DNA from: Streptomyces roseoviridis
Lineage (GTDB): Bacteria; Actinomycetota; Actinomycetes; Streptomycetales; Streptomycetaceae
Direction of reading: 5' to 3'
Length of the DNA stretch: 64,000 nt
Assembly: GCF_039535235.1 (NCBI RefSeq)
Contig: NZ_BAAAWU010000001.1
Span: forward strand, 6,203,001-6,267,000
Shown here: one piece after another, positions 17,275-25,425 of the stretch
Position numbering within the stretch: the first letter of the stretch is position 1
How the letters are laid out: every line of letters begins with the position of its first letter
Notes under the pieces: model-generated
The model's database searches: none
Told to the model about the DNA's origin: nothing
What the model saw: the letters and a program-made list of their open reading frames with translations, nothing else
Translations under genes and position numbers: made by a program

Positions 17275-18468
17275 ATGACACAGCCCGAGCGCCGGACCCC
17301 GGCCCGACGAGCGGTCCTCGGAGCGGCCGGAGCCGCCGTCCTGGGCGGCTCCACCGTCCTCGCCGGCGGCACCGCGCAGGCCGTGCAGCAGGCGGTCGCC
17401 GCCGACACCGCCCCGGGCGCCGCCCGCCGCACGGGCCCCGGCCGGGGTCACCGCTCCCTGCCCGTCCCCACGGTCATCGCCCACCGGGGCGCCAGCGGTT
17501 ACCGCCCCGAACACACCATCGGCGCCTACCAGCTCGCCCTGGACCTGGGCGCCCACGTCATTGAGCAGGACCTCGTCCCCACCCGGGACGGCCATCTGGT
17601 GTGCCGTCACGAGAACGACATCACCGGCACCACCGATGTCGCCGACCACCCCGAGTTCGCCTCCCGGAAGACCACCAAGACCGTCGACGGCACCACCCTC
17701 ACCGGCTGGTTCACCGAGGACTTCACCCTCGCCGAGCTCAAGACCCTGCGGGCCAAGGAGCGCATCCCCGCCACCCGCCAGGAGAACACCCTCTACGACC
17801 GCCGCTGGACGATCCCCACCTTCGAGGAGGTGCTCCGCTGGGCCGAGCAGGAGGGCCGCCGCAGGGGCCGCGAGGTGTGGCTGCACGTCGAGACCAAGCA
17901 CCCCACCTACTTCCGCTCCCTCGGCCTCGGCCTGGAGGAGCGGCTCGCCCGGCTGCTGCGCCGCCACGGCCGCCACCGCGCCGACTCGCCGACCTTCCTC
18001 CAGTCGTTCGAGCCGACCAGCATGCAGCGGATGGCGAAGCTCGTCGACACGCCCCGGGTCGTGCTCCTGTGGACCCCCGACGACCGGCCCTGGGACTTCC
18101 GCGAGGCCGGTGACCCGCGCACCGTCGCCGACCTGATCACCCCCGAGGGCCTCGCCTGGATCGCCTCCTACGCCCAGGGCATCGGCCCGCTGCTCGACCT
18201 CGTCATCCCCAAGGACAAGGACGGCAGGCTCGGCAGCCCGACCACCCTGGTCCGCGACGCCCACGCGCGGGGCCTGATCCTCCACCCGTACACCCACCGC
18301 AACGAGAACACCTTCCTGCCCGCCGAACACCGCCGGGGCACCGACCCGGCCGCGTACGGGGACTCCTTCGGCGCCCTCCAGCGGTACTTCGCCACCGGGA
18401 TCGACGGCATCTTCTCCGACAACCCCGACACGGCCCTGCTGGCGGCGGCGGACTTCGCGGCGCGCTGA
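17275..18468 (+). CDS. glpQ1: Secreted glycerophosphodiester phosphodiesterase
   Basis: A 397-residue GDPD that releases glycerol-3-phosphate from phospholipid head-group diesters outside the cell, feeding phosphate supply. A twin-arginine signal is visible (RRTPARRAVLGAAGAAVLGG, residues 6-25, cleavage near AQA). The TIM-barrel active site has IAHRGASGYRPEHT with the catalytic His, VIEQDLVPTRDG supplying Glu/Asp, and VCRHEND the second His. Periplasmic GlpQ-type length. The ATG has AAGGAG upstream. The symbol is by analogy with S. coelicolor glpQ1, which is PhoP-controlled; a candidate PHO box lies upstream here. Confidence 0.9.
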   Translation: MTQPERRTPARRAVLGAAGAAVLGGSTVLAGGTAQAVQQAVAADTAPGAARRTGPGRGHRSLPVPTVIAHRGASGYRPEHTIGAYQLALDLGAHVIEQDLVPTRDGHLVCRHENDITGTTDVADHPEFASRKTTKTVDGTTLTGWFTEDFTLAELKTLRAKERIPATRQENTLYDRRWTIPTFEEVLRWAEQEGRRRGREVWLHVETKHPTYFRSLGLGLEERLARLLRRHGRHRADSPTFLQSFEPTSMQRMAKLVDTPRVVLLWTPDDRPWDFREAGDPRTVADLITPEGLAWIASYAQGIGPLLDLVIPKDKDGRLGSPTTLVRDAHARGLILHPYTHRNENTFLPAEHRRGTDPAAYGDSFGALQRYFATGIDGIFSDNPDTALLAAADFAAR

Positions 18469-18474
18469 GGGCCG

Positions 18475-18551
18475 CCGGATTGGATCCGCTAGCCCGGCAT
18501 CGGATACTGGACATCGGATACTGGACATCGGATATCGGATCCAACATCCGG
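18475..18551. repeat. Three 14-bp tandem repeats inside an inverted repeat
   Basis: CATCGGATACTGGA occurs twice in tandem (18498-18511, 18512-18525), followed by a diverged third copy CATCGGATATCGGA (18526-18539). The block is flanked by an inverted repeat TTGGATCCG / CGGATCCAA (18480-18488, 18536-18544) that extends outward to CCGGAT/ATCCGG with a small bulge. The patch is clearly more AT-rich than its surroundings. It lies between the phosphodiesterase stop and the sigma-like gene and may fold into a long hairpin. Confidence 0.75.
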
Positions 18552-18622
18552 CCGTACGCCCGACCGGGTGGTTCCGGGCCGGGCCCGCAACCGGGCCCGG
18601 CCCACACCGCATCGTGGCGGGC

Positions 18623-19162
18623 ATGACTAGCCCCGCGCACCGCACCTCCCACGAGAGGCTGCTCACCGCCCTCACGCCCCTGCTCGCCGCCGAGTCCCGG
18701 GCGGAGGCACCGGCCGCCGGCATGGAGGCCGGAGACCTCGAACAGGCCGTCTGGCTGCGGCTCCTGGAACGGCTCCAGGAGGACGGACCCCCCGAACACC
18801 CCGCCGACTGGCTGCGCCGGGCCGTGCGCGCCGAGGCCCGCCGCGCCCGCCGGGCCTCCGCCCGCGAACGGCCCTACCGCGGCGAACCGGCCCAGGAGGC
18901 ACAGCGCTCCCCCGAGCACTCCGCCCTCGTCGCCGAGCGCCGCCGCACCCTGCGCGCCGCCGTCCGCCGCACCCCCGGCCGCTGCCCCCGGCTGCTCGCC
19001 GCGATGCTGCACCCGGACGACCCCACCTACCGCGAAATCGCAGGAGCGTTGGGTATCTCACAGGGCAGTCTGGGGCCGATGCGTTCCCGTTGCCTGGGAT
19101 GCCTGCGCAGAATGCTCGCTGCGGAGGTTCCCGCCCCGGTCGCACGGGGAAGGGTGCCGTAG
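18623..19162 (+). CDS. Small sigma-70-like (ECF-type) regulator
   Basis: A 179-residue protein. DLEQAVWLRLLERLQ around residue 38 resembles sigma region 2 and DWLRRAVRAEARRARR its end; TYREIAGALGISQGSLGPMRSRCLGCLRRML near the C-terminus is a region-4 helix-turn-helix. The middle is Arg-rich. There is no adjacent anti-sigma gene, and a C-x2-C pair sits in the recognition helix area. Probably a DNA-binding regulator of the sigma family; whether it works with RNA polymerase is unknown. The ATG at 18623 was preferred to a GTG three codons upstream; neither has a clear ribosome site. Confidence 0.7.
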   Translation: MTSPAHRTSHERLLTALTPLLAAESRAEAPAAGMEAGDLEQAVWLRLLERLQEDGPPEHPADWLRRAVRAEARRARRASARERPYRGEPAQEAQRSPEHSALVAERRRTLRAAVRRTPGRCPRLLAAMLHPDDPTYREIAGALGISQGSLGPMRSRCLGCLRRMLAAEVPAPVARGRVP

Positions 19163-19199
19163 ACCGACGGCGGACCAGGTGAGCGGGAGGCATGCGCAC

Positions 19200-19682
19200 A
19201 TGGGCATGAGCGTGACCATCTCAGCGGCAGACGCGCAGGACGCGGAGCACATCCTCAAGCTGCAGTACCTCTGCTACCAGCGCGAGGCCGAGATCTACCA
19301 GGACTGGTCCATCGAGCCGCTCACCCAGTCGCTCGACGCCCTGCGGGCCGAACTCGTCGAGGGCCGGGGCTTCGTCGCCCGCCTCGGCTCCGAGATCGTC
19401 GCCTCCGTACGCGGCCGGCTCGACGAGGACGGCACCGTCCGGATCTCCAAGCTCATCGTCCACCCCCGCCTCCAGCGCCACGGCCTCGGCGGCCGGCTCC
19501 TCGACGTCGTCGAGAGCCACTTCGCCGGCGAGCCCGCCCCCGCCGCCAAGCGCTTCCAGCTCTTCACCGGCCACCGCAGCGAGGCCAATCTGCGGCTCTA
19601 CCGCAGCAAGGGATACGAGCAGGTCGCCACCCGCGAGATCGGCCCCCGCCTCACCCTCGTCACCCTGGAGAAGGCCGCCTAG
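19200..19682 (+). CDS. GNAT family N-acetyltransferase
   Basis: A 160-residue GNAT domain protein. The acetyl-CoA pyrophosphate loop appears as LIVHPRLQRHGLGGRLLDVVE (Q/R-x-x-G-x-G/A type), preceded by the strand VRISKLIVHP; NLRLYRSKGYEQV is the usual C-terminal block. Acceptor unknown. ATG at 19200 follows GGGAGG at nine bases; a GTG at 19179 is an alternative. It is separated by 37 bases from the sigma-like gene and may be cotranscribed. A terminator hairpin follows. Confidence 0.82.
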   Translation: MGMSVTISAADAQDAEHILKLQYLCYQREAEIYQDWSIEPLTQSLDALRAELVEGRGFVARLGSEIVASVRGRLDEDGTVRISKLIVHPRLQRHGLGGRLLDVVESHFAGEPAPAAKRFQLFTGHRSEANLRLYRSKGYEQVATREIGPRLTLVTLEKAA

Positions 19683-19719
19683 CCGAGCACGCCCCGCCCC
19701 CGCCCCGCCCGCTCCCCGC

Positions 19720-19740
19720 GGCCCGCCCCCTAGGCGGGCC
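19720..19740. terminator. Hairpin overlapping a stop codon between convergent genes
   Basis: An 8-bp stem (GGCCCGCC / GGCGGGCC) with a five-base loop covers 19720-19740. The stop codon of the GlxA-type gene (19730-19732) lies in the loop, so the hairpin forms at the very end of that gene and downstream of the GNAT gene. Confidence 0.5.
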
Positions 19741-20695
19741 GCATCGCCGCCCGGTAGCGGGACGGGGCGATCCCGAACCGCTCGGTGAACGCCTGTCGCA
19801 GCGCCTCCGCGCTGCCGAACCCGCAGCGCGCCGCCACCCCGGCCATCGGCAGCGTCGTCGAGGCGAGCAGCTGCGCCGCCGCCTCCGTGCGGGCCTGCCG
19901 CACATAGCGGCCCGGCGCCCGGCCCAGCTGCTCCGTGAAGAGACGGGTGAGGTGGCGGGGCGTCACCCCCGCCCGGGCGGCGAGCGCCGCTGTGCTCAGA
20001 TCGGCGTCCGGATGGGCCGCGATGTGCTCCACGAGCCCCCGGACCACGTCGTCACGGGCCGGCGGCGTGGCGGTGAACAGGCTCATCTGCGCCTGGTTGC
20101 CCGGGCGTTGCAGGTAGACCACGAGGTCCCGGGCCACCTGCCGGGCCAGTTCGGGACCGTGGTCCTCCTCGACGAAGGCGAGCGTGAGGTCGAGGGCGCT
20201 GGTGACGCCCGCCGCCGTGTAGACGTGTCCGTCGCGGACGTAGATGGGGGCGGGGTCCACGGTCACCTCCGGATGCCGCTCGGCGAGCTGCCGCGCGAAC
20301 CGCCAGTGCGTGGTCGCCCGCCGGCCGTCCAGCAGCCCGGCGGCGGCCAGCACCCCTGCACCCGTGCAGACCGACGCCACCCTCCGGCTCTCCCGCGCGA
20401 GCCGCCGCACGTGCCCGACGAGCCGGGTGTCCGCGGCCGCCCGCTCGAAGCCCGTACCGCCCGAGACGATCAGTGTGTCGAGAGGGCCGGTCAGCCGTTC
20501 GAGGGACTGCTCGCCGCCGAGGACGAGGCCCGAGCCGCAGACCATCGGGCCACCGCCCGGACCCGCCAGGAGCACCCGGTACGGGACCGCGGGCGCGCCG
20601 ATACCGTTGGCCATGGCCAGGGTCGTGGTCACGCATGCGATGTCCAACAGCTCGGCCGCCTCGTAACCGACCACCACCATGAGCCGCTCCGCCAT
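19730..20695 (-). CDS. GlxA-family regulator (DJ-1/PfpI domain plus AraC HTH)
   Basis: A 321-residue two-domain protein. Residues about 1-185 are a DJ-1/PfpI-like amidotransferase domain: the nucleophile-elbow region reads RRVASVCTGAGVLAAAGLLDG with Cys, and TTHWR follows as in GlxA. Residues about 215-320 are an AraC-type double helix-turn-helix (STAALAARAGVTPRHLTRLF, then AGVAARCGFGSAEALRQAFTERFG). Members act as transcription regulators sensing metabolites or nitrogen compounds. The target is unknown; the nearest divergent gene is a small membrane protein. Confidence 0.88.
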   Translation of the reverse strand: MAERLMVVVGYEAAELLDIACVTTTLAMANGIGAPAVPYRVLLAGPGGGPMVCGSGLVLGGEQSLERLTGPLDTLIVSGGTGFERAAADTRLVGHVRRLARESRRVASVCTGAGVLAAAGLLDGRRATTHWRFARQLAERHPEVTVDPAPIYVRDGHVYTAAGVTSALDLTLAFVEEDHGPELARQVARDLVVYLQRPGNQAQMSLFTATPPARDDVVRGLVEHIAAHPDADLSTAALAARAGVTPRHLTRLFTEQLGRAPGRYVRQARTEAAAQLLASTTLPMAGVAARCGFGSAEALRQAFTERFGIAPSRYRAAMRPA

Positions 20696-20856
20696 GCGCC
20701 CGACCCTATGCCGGAAGGACCGCTACCCCAAGGGGACGGACACCGGACCGCGCACCGCTTCCCGGCGGCCCCGGCCGCCGGGACAGTGGTCCTCGACGCG
20801 CACGTGCCCGCACGCGCCGCACTCGCCCGCTGGTCCGTCCGCCCCGGAGGCACCCG

Positions 20857-21276
20857 ATGCACGCACTCGCCCACCGCCTGCCCGCGTTCACGCACCGCTG
20901 GCCCACGCTGGTCGCCCTGGCCCTGGCGGCCCTCACGTTCCTCGACGGCGGGCCGTCACCCGCGTTCCTCGCGGCGGTCCTCGCCGCGATGCCGCTGTTC
21001 TACCTGCTCTTCGGCGCCTTGCGCGGCGAACTGCGGCCCCCGCGCGTCCTCGCCGTACAGCTCGCCGCCCTCGTCGGCTTCGCCGCCGTCGCCCTGCTCG
21101 CCGTGGCCGTGGACGGCACCCTCGCCCTGCTCGTCCTGGCCGCCGGCTGGCTGGGCCACGCCGTGTGGGACGCCGTGCACTTCGTGACGGCACGGGTCGC
21201 GCCCCGGCAGTGGTCGGAGTGGTGCGGCGTCTTCGACGCCTGCGGCGCCCTCGCCCTGGTCGTCGCCGCGTTCTAG
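20857..21276 (+). CDS. Small integral membrane protein
   Basis: A 139-residue protein with about four hydrophobic segments (LVALALAALTFLDGG; FLAAVLAAMPLFYLLFGAL; LAVQLAALVGFAAVALLAVAV; LALLVLAAGWLGHAVWDAVHF) and a short hydrophobic C-terminus. WLGHAVWDAVHF with paired His/Trp is the most distinctive stretch. No known family recognised. It is divergent from the GlxA-type regulator, which could control it, and ends eight bases from the convergent gene's stop. Confidence 0.7.
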   Translation: MHALAHRLPAFTHRWPTLVALALAALTFLDGGPSPAFLAAVLAAMPLFYLLFGALRGELRPPRVLAVQLAALVGFAAVALLAVAVDGTLALLVLAAGWLGHAVWDAVHFVTARVAPRQWSEWCGVFDACGALALVVAAF

Positions 21277-21284
21277 CGGACGGC

Positions 21285-21692
21285 TCAGGCGGTACGCGCG
21301 CGGCGCAGCCACCAGAGGCCGGTCAGCGGCAGCAGCACCGGGATGAAGACGTAGCCGTAGCCGTAGTCCGACCACACCGTCGCGTCCGGGAACGCCGACG
21401 GCTCGACCAGCGTCCACGTCCCGACGGTCAGCACCCCCGCGAGCTCGGCGGCGCAGCACACCAGCGCCGCCTTGCGGGCCGTCTCCCCGCCCCGTACCAG
21501 CGTGTAGGTGATGAAGGCGTACACCACGGCCGCCACCGCCGACAGGCCGTACGCGAGCGGTGCCCGGTCGAACTCGGTGGCGATCTGGTAGACCGAGCGG
21601 GAGACCGCGCCCACCGACATCACGCCGTACAGCCACACCAGCAGCAGGCCCGGCCCCTTGACCAGGCGGCTGGTCCCCTCGGTCGCGGTCAT
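21285..21692 (-). CDS. Small integral membrane protein, second gene of a pair
   Basis: A 135-residue protein with about four predicted membrane helices (GPGLLLVWLYGVMSVGAVSRS, LAYGLSAVAAVVYAFITYTL, ALVCCAAELAGVLTVGTWTL, GYVFIPVLLPLTGLWWLR). No catalytic motif. It starts two bases after the stop of the upstream 120-residue membrane gene, so both are almost certainly one operon and may form a complex. Function not recognised. Confidence 0.75.
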   Translation of the reverse strand: MTATEGTSRLVKGPGLLLVWLYGVMSVGAVSRSVYQIATEFDRAPLAYGLSAVAAVVYAFITYTLVRGGETARKAALVCCAAELAGVLTVGTWTLVEPSAFPDATVWSDYGYGYVFIPVLLPLTGLWWLRRARTA

Positions 21693-21694
21693 GG

Positions 21695-22057
21695 TCAGCC
21701 CACCGTCCAGATGTCGTGGAGACGCACTTCGAGCACGGCGAGGACCACCGCACCGGCCGCCACCGTCGCCGAACCCCACTTGCTGCGCTCGGTCAGCGAC
21801 AGCAGACCGGCCGCGGGCACCGCGCACAGCGAGCCCAGCAGATAGGCGACGAAGATCGTCGCGCCCTCCTCGGCCTTCTCGCCGCGCGCCAGCTGCACGA
21901 TGCCGACCACCAGCTGCACCAGGGCGAGGAAGGTCACCACGGCCATGCCGATGAAGTGCCAGTCCTTGGTCGGCTGGTCGCGGGTGAAGGCGAAGCCGCA
22001 CCAGGCGGCGAGGGCGAGCGCGGCCACCGAGACCGCGACCGTCAGGGCGTCAAGCAT
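21695..22057 (-). CDS. Small integral membrane protein, first gene of a pair
   Basis: A 120-residue, four-helix membrane protein (LTVAVSVAALALAAWCGFAF, FIGMAVVTFLALVQLVVGIV, ATIFVAYLLGSLCAVPAAGL, VAAGAVVLAVLEVRLHDIW). It leads the two-gene operon with the 135-residue membrane protein. The start is the ATG giving MLDALTVAV; the frame is open upstream but the extension lacks hydrophobic or conserved character. The 268 bases upstream, shared with the met leader, hold a small CGGGCC/GGCCCG hairpin (22074-22089) and a TGTCCG/CGGACA inverted repeat (22268-22284) but no gene. Confidence 0.75.
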   Translation of the reverse strand: MLDALTVAVSVAALALAAWCGFAFTRDQPTKDWHFIGMAVVTFLALVQLVVGIVQLARGEKAEEGATIFVAYLLGSLCAVPAAGLLSLTERSKWGSATVAAGAVVLAVLEVRLHDIWTVG

Positions 22058-22325
22058 GCGCCCGAGGGTATTACGGGCCGAATGGCCCGATGCGCGCGGC
22101 CCCCGGCCGCCGGGACCCGGACACCGTGGTCTTCGCCACAACCGCGCGTGCGAACGGCCCCGGCGCGCGTCTCGCGGGGACCGGTGCCGGGCCCGGCCAC
22201 CTGCGGGGAGCCGAGGCCGGCCCGCACCGCCCGGCCGCACCGGACTGTCCGCATGGCGTCTCACTTCTGTCCGCTATACGGACACTCCGCTTTCGTTCGC
22301 ACATGTGCATGCTTTACTTGCAGCC

Positions 22326-22412
22326 ATGACCACGACGAGCAGCCGCACCCTTGCGACCGAGGCGATCACGCCGCCCGGTGCTCGTTGTACGTGTCGAATG
22401 TGCGCCATCTGA
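22326..22412 (+). CDS. Cys-rich leader peptide ORF upstream of metNIQ
   Basis: A 28-codon ORF, ATG to TGA, whose last eleven residues read GARCTCRMCAI: three Cys and two Arg codons packed before the stop. The first half is ordinary (MTTTSSRTLATEAITPP). The end uses codons rare in this GC-rich genome (GGT, GCT, CGT, TGT twice, CGA). A -10-like TTTACT lies 7-12 bases before the ATG and no ribosome site is seen, which suggests a leaderless transcript. Cys-rich short ORFs acting as cysteine-responsive attenuators are known in actinobacteria (mycobacteria); a similar role before this sulfur amino-acid importer is inference. Confidence 0.6.
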   Translation: MTTTSSRTLATEAITPPGARCTCRMCAI

Positions 22413-22428
22413 GGGCCCCCGCCAGAGA

Positions 22429-22489
22429 CTCGCGCCCCGAAGCGAGCCCCCGACGGCCGAGCCGGTCCGCACCCCCGGGTCCCGGACCG
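22429..22489 (+). promoter_or_regulatory. Candidate attenuator hairpins between leader ORF and metN
   Basis: Two hairpins follow the leader ORF: CTCGC/GCGAG (22429-22433 with 22442-22446) and CGGTCCG/CGGACCG (22463-22469 with 22483-22489). The rest of 22413-22621 shows no ORF or known riboswitch fold. Ribosome stalling in the leader could change which structure forms; this is inference only. Confidence 0.35.
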
Positions 22490-22621
22490 AGCCCCGCCCC
22501 GCGCACGCGCTGCCTCCCGGCCACCAGCCGCGACAGCGACCGCCTGCGCCTGACTGTCCAACGACGAATGCCCCGTGCACGGCGGACCCCGCGCCGCGCA
22601 CTCGACAGTGACGGAAATCCT

Positions 22622-23680
22622 GTGATCACCACTTCGGGCCTGACCAAGGTCTACGAGTCGCGAGGCCGCCAGGTCACCGCTCTGGACGGCGTCGACCTCC
22701 ATGTCCGCGAGGGCGAGGTCTTCGGCGTGATCGGCCAGAGCGGCGCCGGAAAGTCCTCGCTCATCCGCTGCGTCAACCTCCTGGAGCGCCCCACCTCCGG
22801 CACCGTGACCGTCGACGGCGTCGACCTCACCGCCCTCGCCGGCAGGAGCCGCCGCGCCGGCAAGGACCTGCGCCGCGCCCGCAGCAGCATCGGCATGGTC
22901 TTCCAGCACTTCAACCTGCTGTCCTCGCGCACCGTCAAGGACAACATCGAGCTCCCCCTGGAGATCCTCGGCGTCTCCGGCGCCGAACGCGGCCGCCGCG
23001 CCCTGGAACTCCTCGACCTCGTCGGCCTCGCCGACAAGGCCAGGGCCTACCCCGGCCAGCTCTCCGGCGGCCAGAAGCAGCGCGTCGGCATCGCCCGCGC
23101 CCTCGCCGGCAAGCCCAAGGTCCTCCTCTCCGACGAGGCCACCAGCGCCCTCGACCCGGAGACCACCCGCTCCATCCTCCAGCTGCTGCGCGACCTCAAC
23201 CAGCAGCTCGGCCTCACCGTCCTGCTCATCACCCACGAGATGGACGTCGTCAAGACCATCTGCGACTCCGCCGCCCTCATGCAGAAGGGCCGCATCGTCG
23301 AGTCCGGCACCGTCGGCGAACTGCTCGCCACCCCCGGCTCCCAGCTGGCCGCCGAGCTCTTCCCCGTCAGCGGCGCCGCCACTGGCCCCGACCGGACCGT
23401 CGTGGACGTCACCTTCCACGGCGAGACCGCCACCCAGCCGGTGATCTCCCAGCTCTCCCGTACGTACAACATCGACATCTCGATCCTCGGCGCCGCCATG
23501 GACACCGTCGGCGACCGCCAGATCGGCCGCATGCGGATCGAACTCCCCGGCCGCTACGAGGACAACGTCGTCCCGGTCGGCTTCCTGCGCGAGCAGGGCC
23601 TCCAGATCGAGATCGTCGAACCGCAGGACCGCCCGGCGCCCGCCGAGGCCCCGGTCCTGGCGAAGGAAGGTGCCAAGTGA
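22622..23680 (+). CDS. metN: Methionine ABC importer, ATP-binding subunit
   Basis: A 352-residue ATPase that powers the MetNIQ methionine (and probably methionine sulfoxide) importer on the inner face of the membrane. Walker A GQSGAGKSS is at residues 38-46, signature LSGGQKQRVGIARAL near 147, Walker B VLLSDEATSALD. After residue ~265 comes the NIL domain (VVDVTFHGETATQPVISQLS), a regulatory substrate-sensing domain typical of MetN. GTG start at 22622; the upstream open frame is not credible. It overlaps metI by four bases. Expression may be governed by the leader ORF upstream. Confidence 0.96.
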   Translation: MITTSGLTKVYESRGRQVTALDGVDLHVREGEVFGVIGQSGAGKSSLIRCVNLLERPTSGTVTVDGVDLTALAGRSRRAGKDLRRARSSIGMVFQHFNLLSSRTVKDNIELPLEILGVSGAERGRRALELLDLVGLADKARAYPGQLSGGQKQRVGIARALAGKPKVLLSDEATSALDPETTRSILQLLRDLNQQLGLTVLLITHEMDVVKTICDSAALMQKGRIVESGTVGELLATPGSQLAAELFPVSGAATGPDRTVVDVTFHGETATQPVISQLSRTYNIDISILGAAMDTVGDRQIGRMRIELPGRYEDNVVPVGFLREQGLQIEIVEPQDRPAPAEAPVLAKEGAK

Positions 23681-24345
23681 CCTGGTCCGAGATGCAGCCG
23701 CTGCTCGAGCAGGGCACCGTCGACACCCTCTACATGGTCCTGTGGGCCACCGTCGTCACCGTCATCGGCGGCCTGCCCCTCGGCATCCTGCTCGTCCTCA
23801 CCGACAAGGGCGGACTGCTGCAGAACCTGCCGGTGAACAAGGTCGTCGGCGCGATCGTGAACGTGGGCCGCTCGCTGCCCTTCATCATCCTGCTGATCGC
23901 GCTGATCCCCTTCACCACCCTCGTCGTCGGCACCTTCATCGGCCCCACCGCGATGATCGTGCCGCTCGCCATCGGCGCCATCCCCTTCTTCGCCCGGCTC
24001 GTCGAGACCGCGATCCGCGAGGTCGACCACGGACTCGTCGAGGCCGTCCAGGCCATGGGCGGCGGCATCCCCACCATCGTCCGCAAGGTCCTGCTCCCGC
24101 AGGCCCTGCCCTCCCTCGTCTCCGCCGTCACCACCACCGTGATCGTGCTCATCGGCTACTCCGCGATGGCCGGCGCGGTCGGCGGCGAAGGACTCGGCTC
24201 CAAGGCCGTCACCTACGGATACCAGCGCTTCGACACCACCTTCATGCTGGTCACCGTCGTCGTCCTGGTCGTGATCGTCACCGTCGTCCAGCTCATCGGT
24301 GACGGGATCGTCCGCCTCCTCGCCCGCCGCGGCCGCACCGCGTAA
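23677..24345 (+). CDS. metI: Methionine ABC importer, permease subunit
   Basis: A 222-residue membrane permease with about five transmembrane helices. The EAA loop that contacts MetN is seen as EAVQAMGGGIPTIVRKVLLPQALPS, matching the MetI consensus. VGRSLPFIILLIALIPFTTL is also typical. GTG start inside the metN stop, so translation is coupled. Full length for the family (about 217-225). Confidence 0.96.
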   Translation: MTWSEMQPLLEQGTVDTLYMVLWATVVTVIGGLPLGILLVLTDKGGLLQNLPVNKVVGAIVNVGRSLPFIILLIALIPFTTLVVGTFIGPTAMIVPLAIGAIPFFARLVETAIREVDHGLVEAVQAMGGGIPTIVRKVLLPQALPSLVSAVTTTVIVLIGYSAMAGAVGGEGLGSKAVTYGYQRFDTTFMLVTVVVLVVIVTVVQLIGDGIVRLLARRGRTA

Positions 24346-24429
24346 CGGCACCCCCGACTTCGTACCCCGAAGAAAAGCCCGGACTTGTTGTCCAGGCGAC
24401 CACCGCTCCACCGGAAAGAGGCACTCTTC

Positions 24430-25287
24430 GTGCGCAAGAACACCAAGCTCACCGCGGGCATCGCCGCCACCGCCGCCCTCGCCCTCGGCCTCACCGCCTG
24501 CGGCACCTCCTCCGACCCGTCCTCCACCAAGGACGGCGCCGGCTCCGCCGACAAGCCCCTCGTCGTCGCCGCGTCCCCGACGCCGCACGCCGACATCCTC
24601 GAGTTCGTCGAGAAGAACCTCGCCGAGAAGGCGGGCCTGAAGCTGCAGGTGCGCGAGTTCACGGACTACGTCCTGCCGAACACCGCCACCGAGACCGGCC
24701 AGGTCGACGCCAACTTCTTCCAGCACAAGCCGTACCTCGACGACTTCAACAAGAAGAACAACACCCACATCGTCCCGGTGGTGAACGTCCACCTGGAGCC
24801 GCTCGGCCTCTACTCCAAGAGCCTGAAGTCGGTGAAGGACATCAAGGCCGGCCAGACCGTCGCCGTCCCCAACGACACCACCAACGAGGGCCGCGCCCTG
24901 CACCTGCTCGCCGACAACGGGCTCATCACCCTCAAGGCGGGCGTCGGCACCGACGCCAAGCTCTCCGACATCACCGACAAGAAGGGCCTGGAGTTCAAGG
25001 AGCTGGAGGCCGCCACCGTGCCCCGCGCCCTGAACGACGTCGACGCCGCCGTCATCAACGGCAACTACGCCATCGAGGCCAAGCTCCAGCCCGCGAAGGA
25101 CGCCCTGGTCCTGGAGAAGGCGCAGGGCAACCCCTACGCCAACTTCCTCGCGGTCAAGGAGGGCAACGAGAAGGACGCCCGCGTCCGGAAGCTCGTCGAG
25201 CTCCTCAACTCGCCCGAGGTGAAGAAGTACATCGAGGACACCTACAAGGGCTCGGTCGTCCCGGCCTTCGGCACCCCCGCGAAGTAG
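24430..25287 (+). CDS. metQ: Methionine-binding lipoprotein
   Basis: A 285-residue substrate-binding lipoprotein of the NlpA/MetQ family. The signal peptide ends in the lipobox LTAC, so Cys about 22 is lipidated and anchors the protein outside the membrane. VVAASPTPHADILEFV, DYVLPNTATETGQVDANFFQHKPYLDDF and AVINGNYAIEAKL are family blocks around the methionine site. GTG start at 24430 with AGAGG upstream; the in-frame ATG at 24385 would put extra residues before the signal peptide. It lies 84 bases after metI in the same operon and is followed by a terminator. Confidence 0.96.
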   Translation: MRKNTKLTAGIAATAALALGLTACGTSSDPSSTKDGAGSADKPLVVAASPTPHADILEFVEKNLAEKAGLKLQVREFTDYVLPNTATETGQVDANFFQHKPYLDDFNKKNNTHIVPVVNVHLEPLGLYSKSLKSVKDIKAGQTVAVPNDTTNEGRALHLLADNGLITLKAGVGTDAKLSDITDKKGLEFKELEAATVPRALNDVDAAVINGNYAIEAKLQPAKDALVLEKAQGNPYANFLAVKEGNEKDARVRKLVELLNSPEVKKYIEDTYKGSVVPAFGTPAK

Positions 25288-25310
25288 TCGCGGCGGTACC
25301 GCCCTCGCAC

Positions 25311-25350
25311 CGAAGGCCCCGCGCGCCCCGTCCGGCACGCGGGGCCTTCG
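25311..25350 (+). terminator. Terminator of the metNIQ operon
   Basis: A 13-bp perfect stem, CGAAGGCCCCGCG (25311-25323) with CGCGGGGCCTTCG (25338-25350), and a 14-base loop, 24 bases after the metQ stop. Confidence 0.8.
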
Positions 25351-25425
25351 GCTCACCCGCGCATGCGCCGCGGCATCCCGATGCTGCATGCTGTGCGTTC
25401 ACGGTCTTCACGTATGGAGCTGCGC

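Noticed and set aside
18498..18539. Short tandem repeats as a CRISPR array
   Set aside because: Units are 14 bp with no spacers and no cas genes are near.
22413..22621. SAM riboswitch before metN
   Set aside because: I could not fit any SAM-I or SAM-IV core; the leader ORF with hairpins explains the region better.
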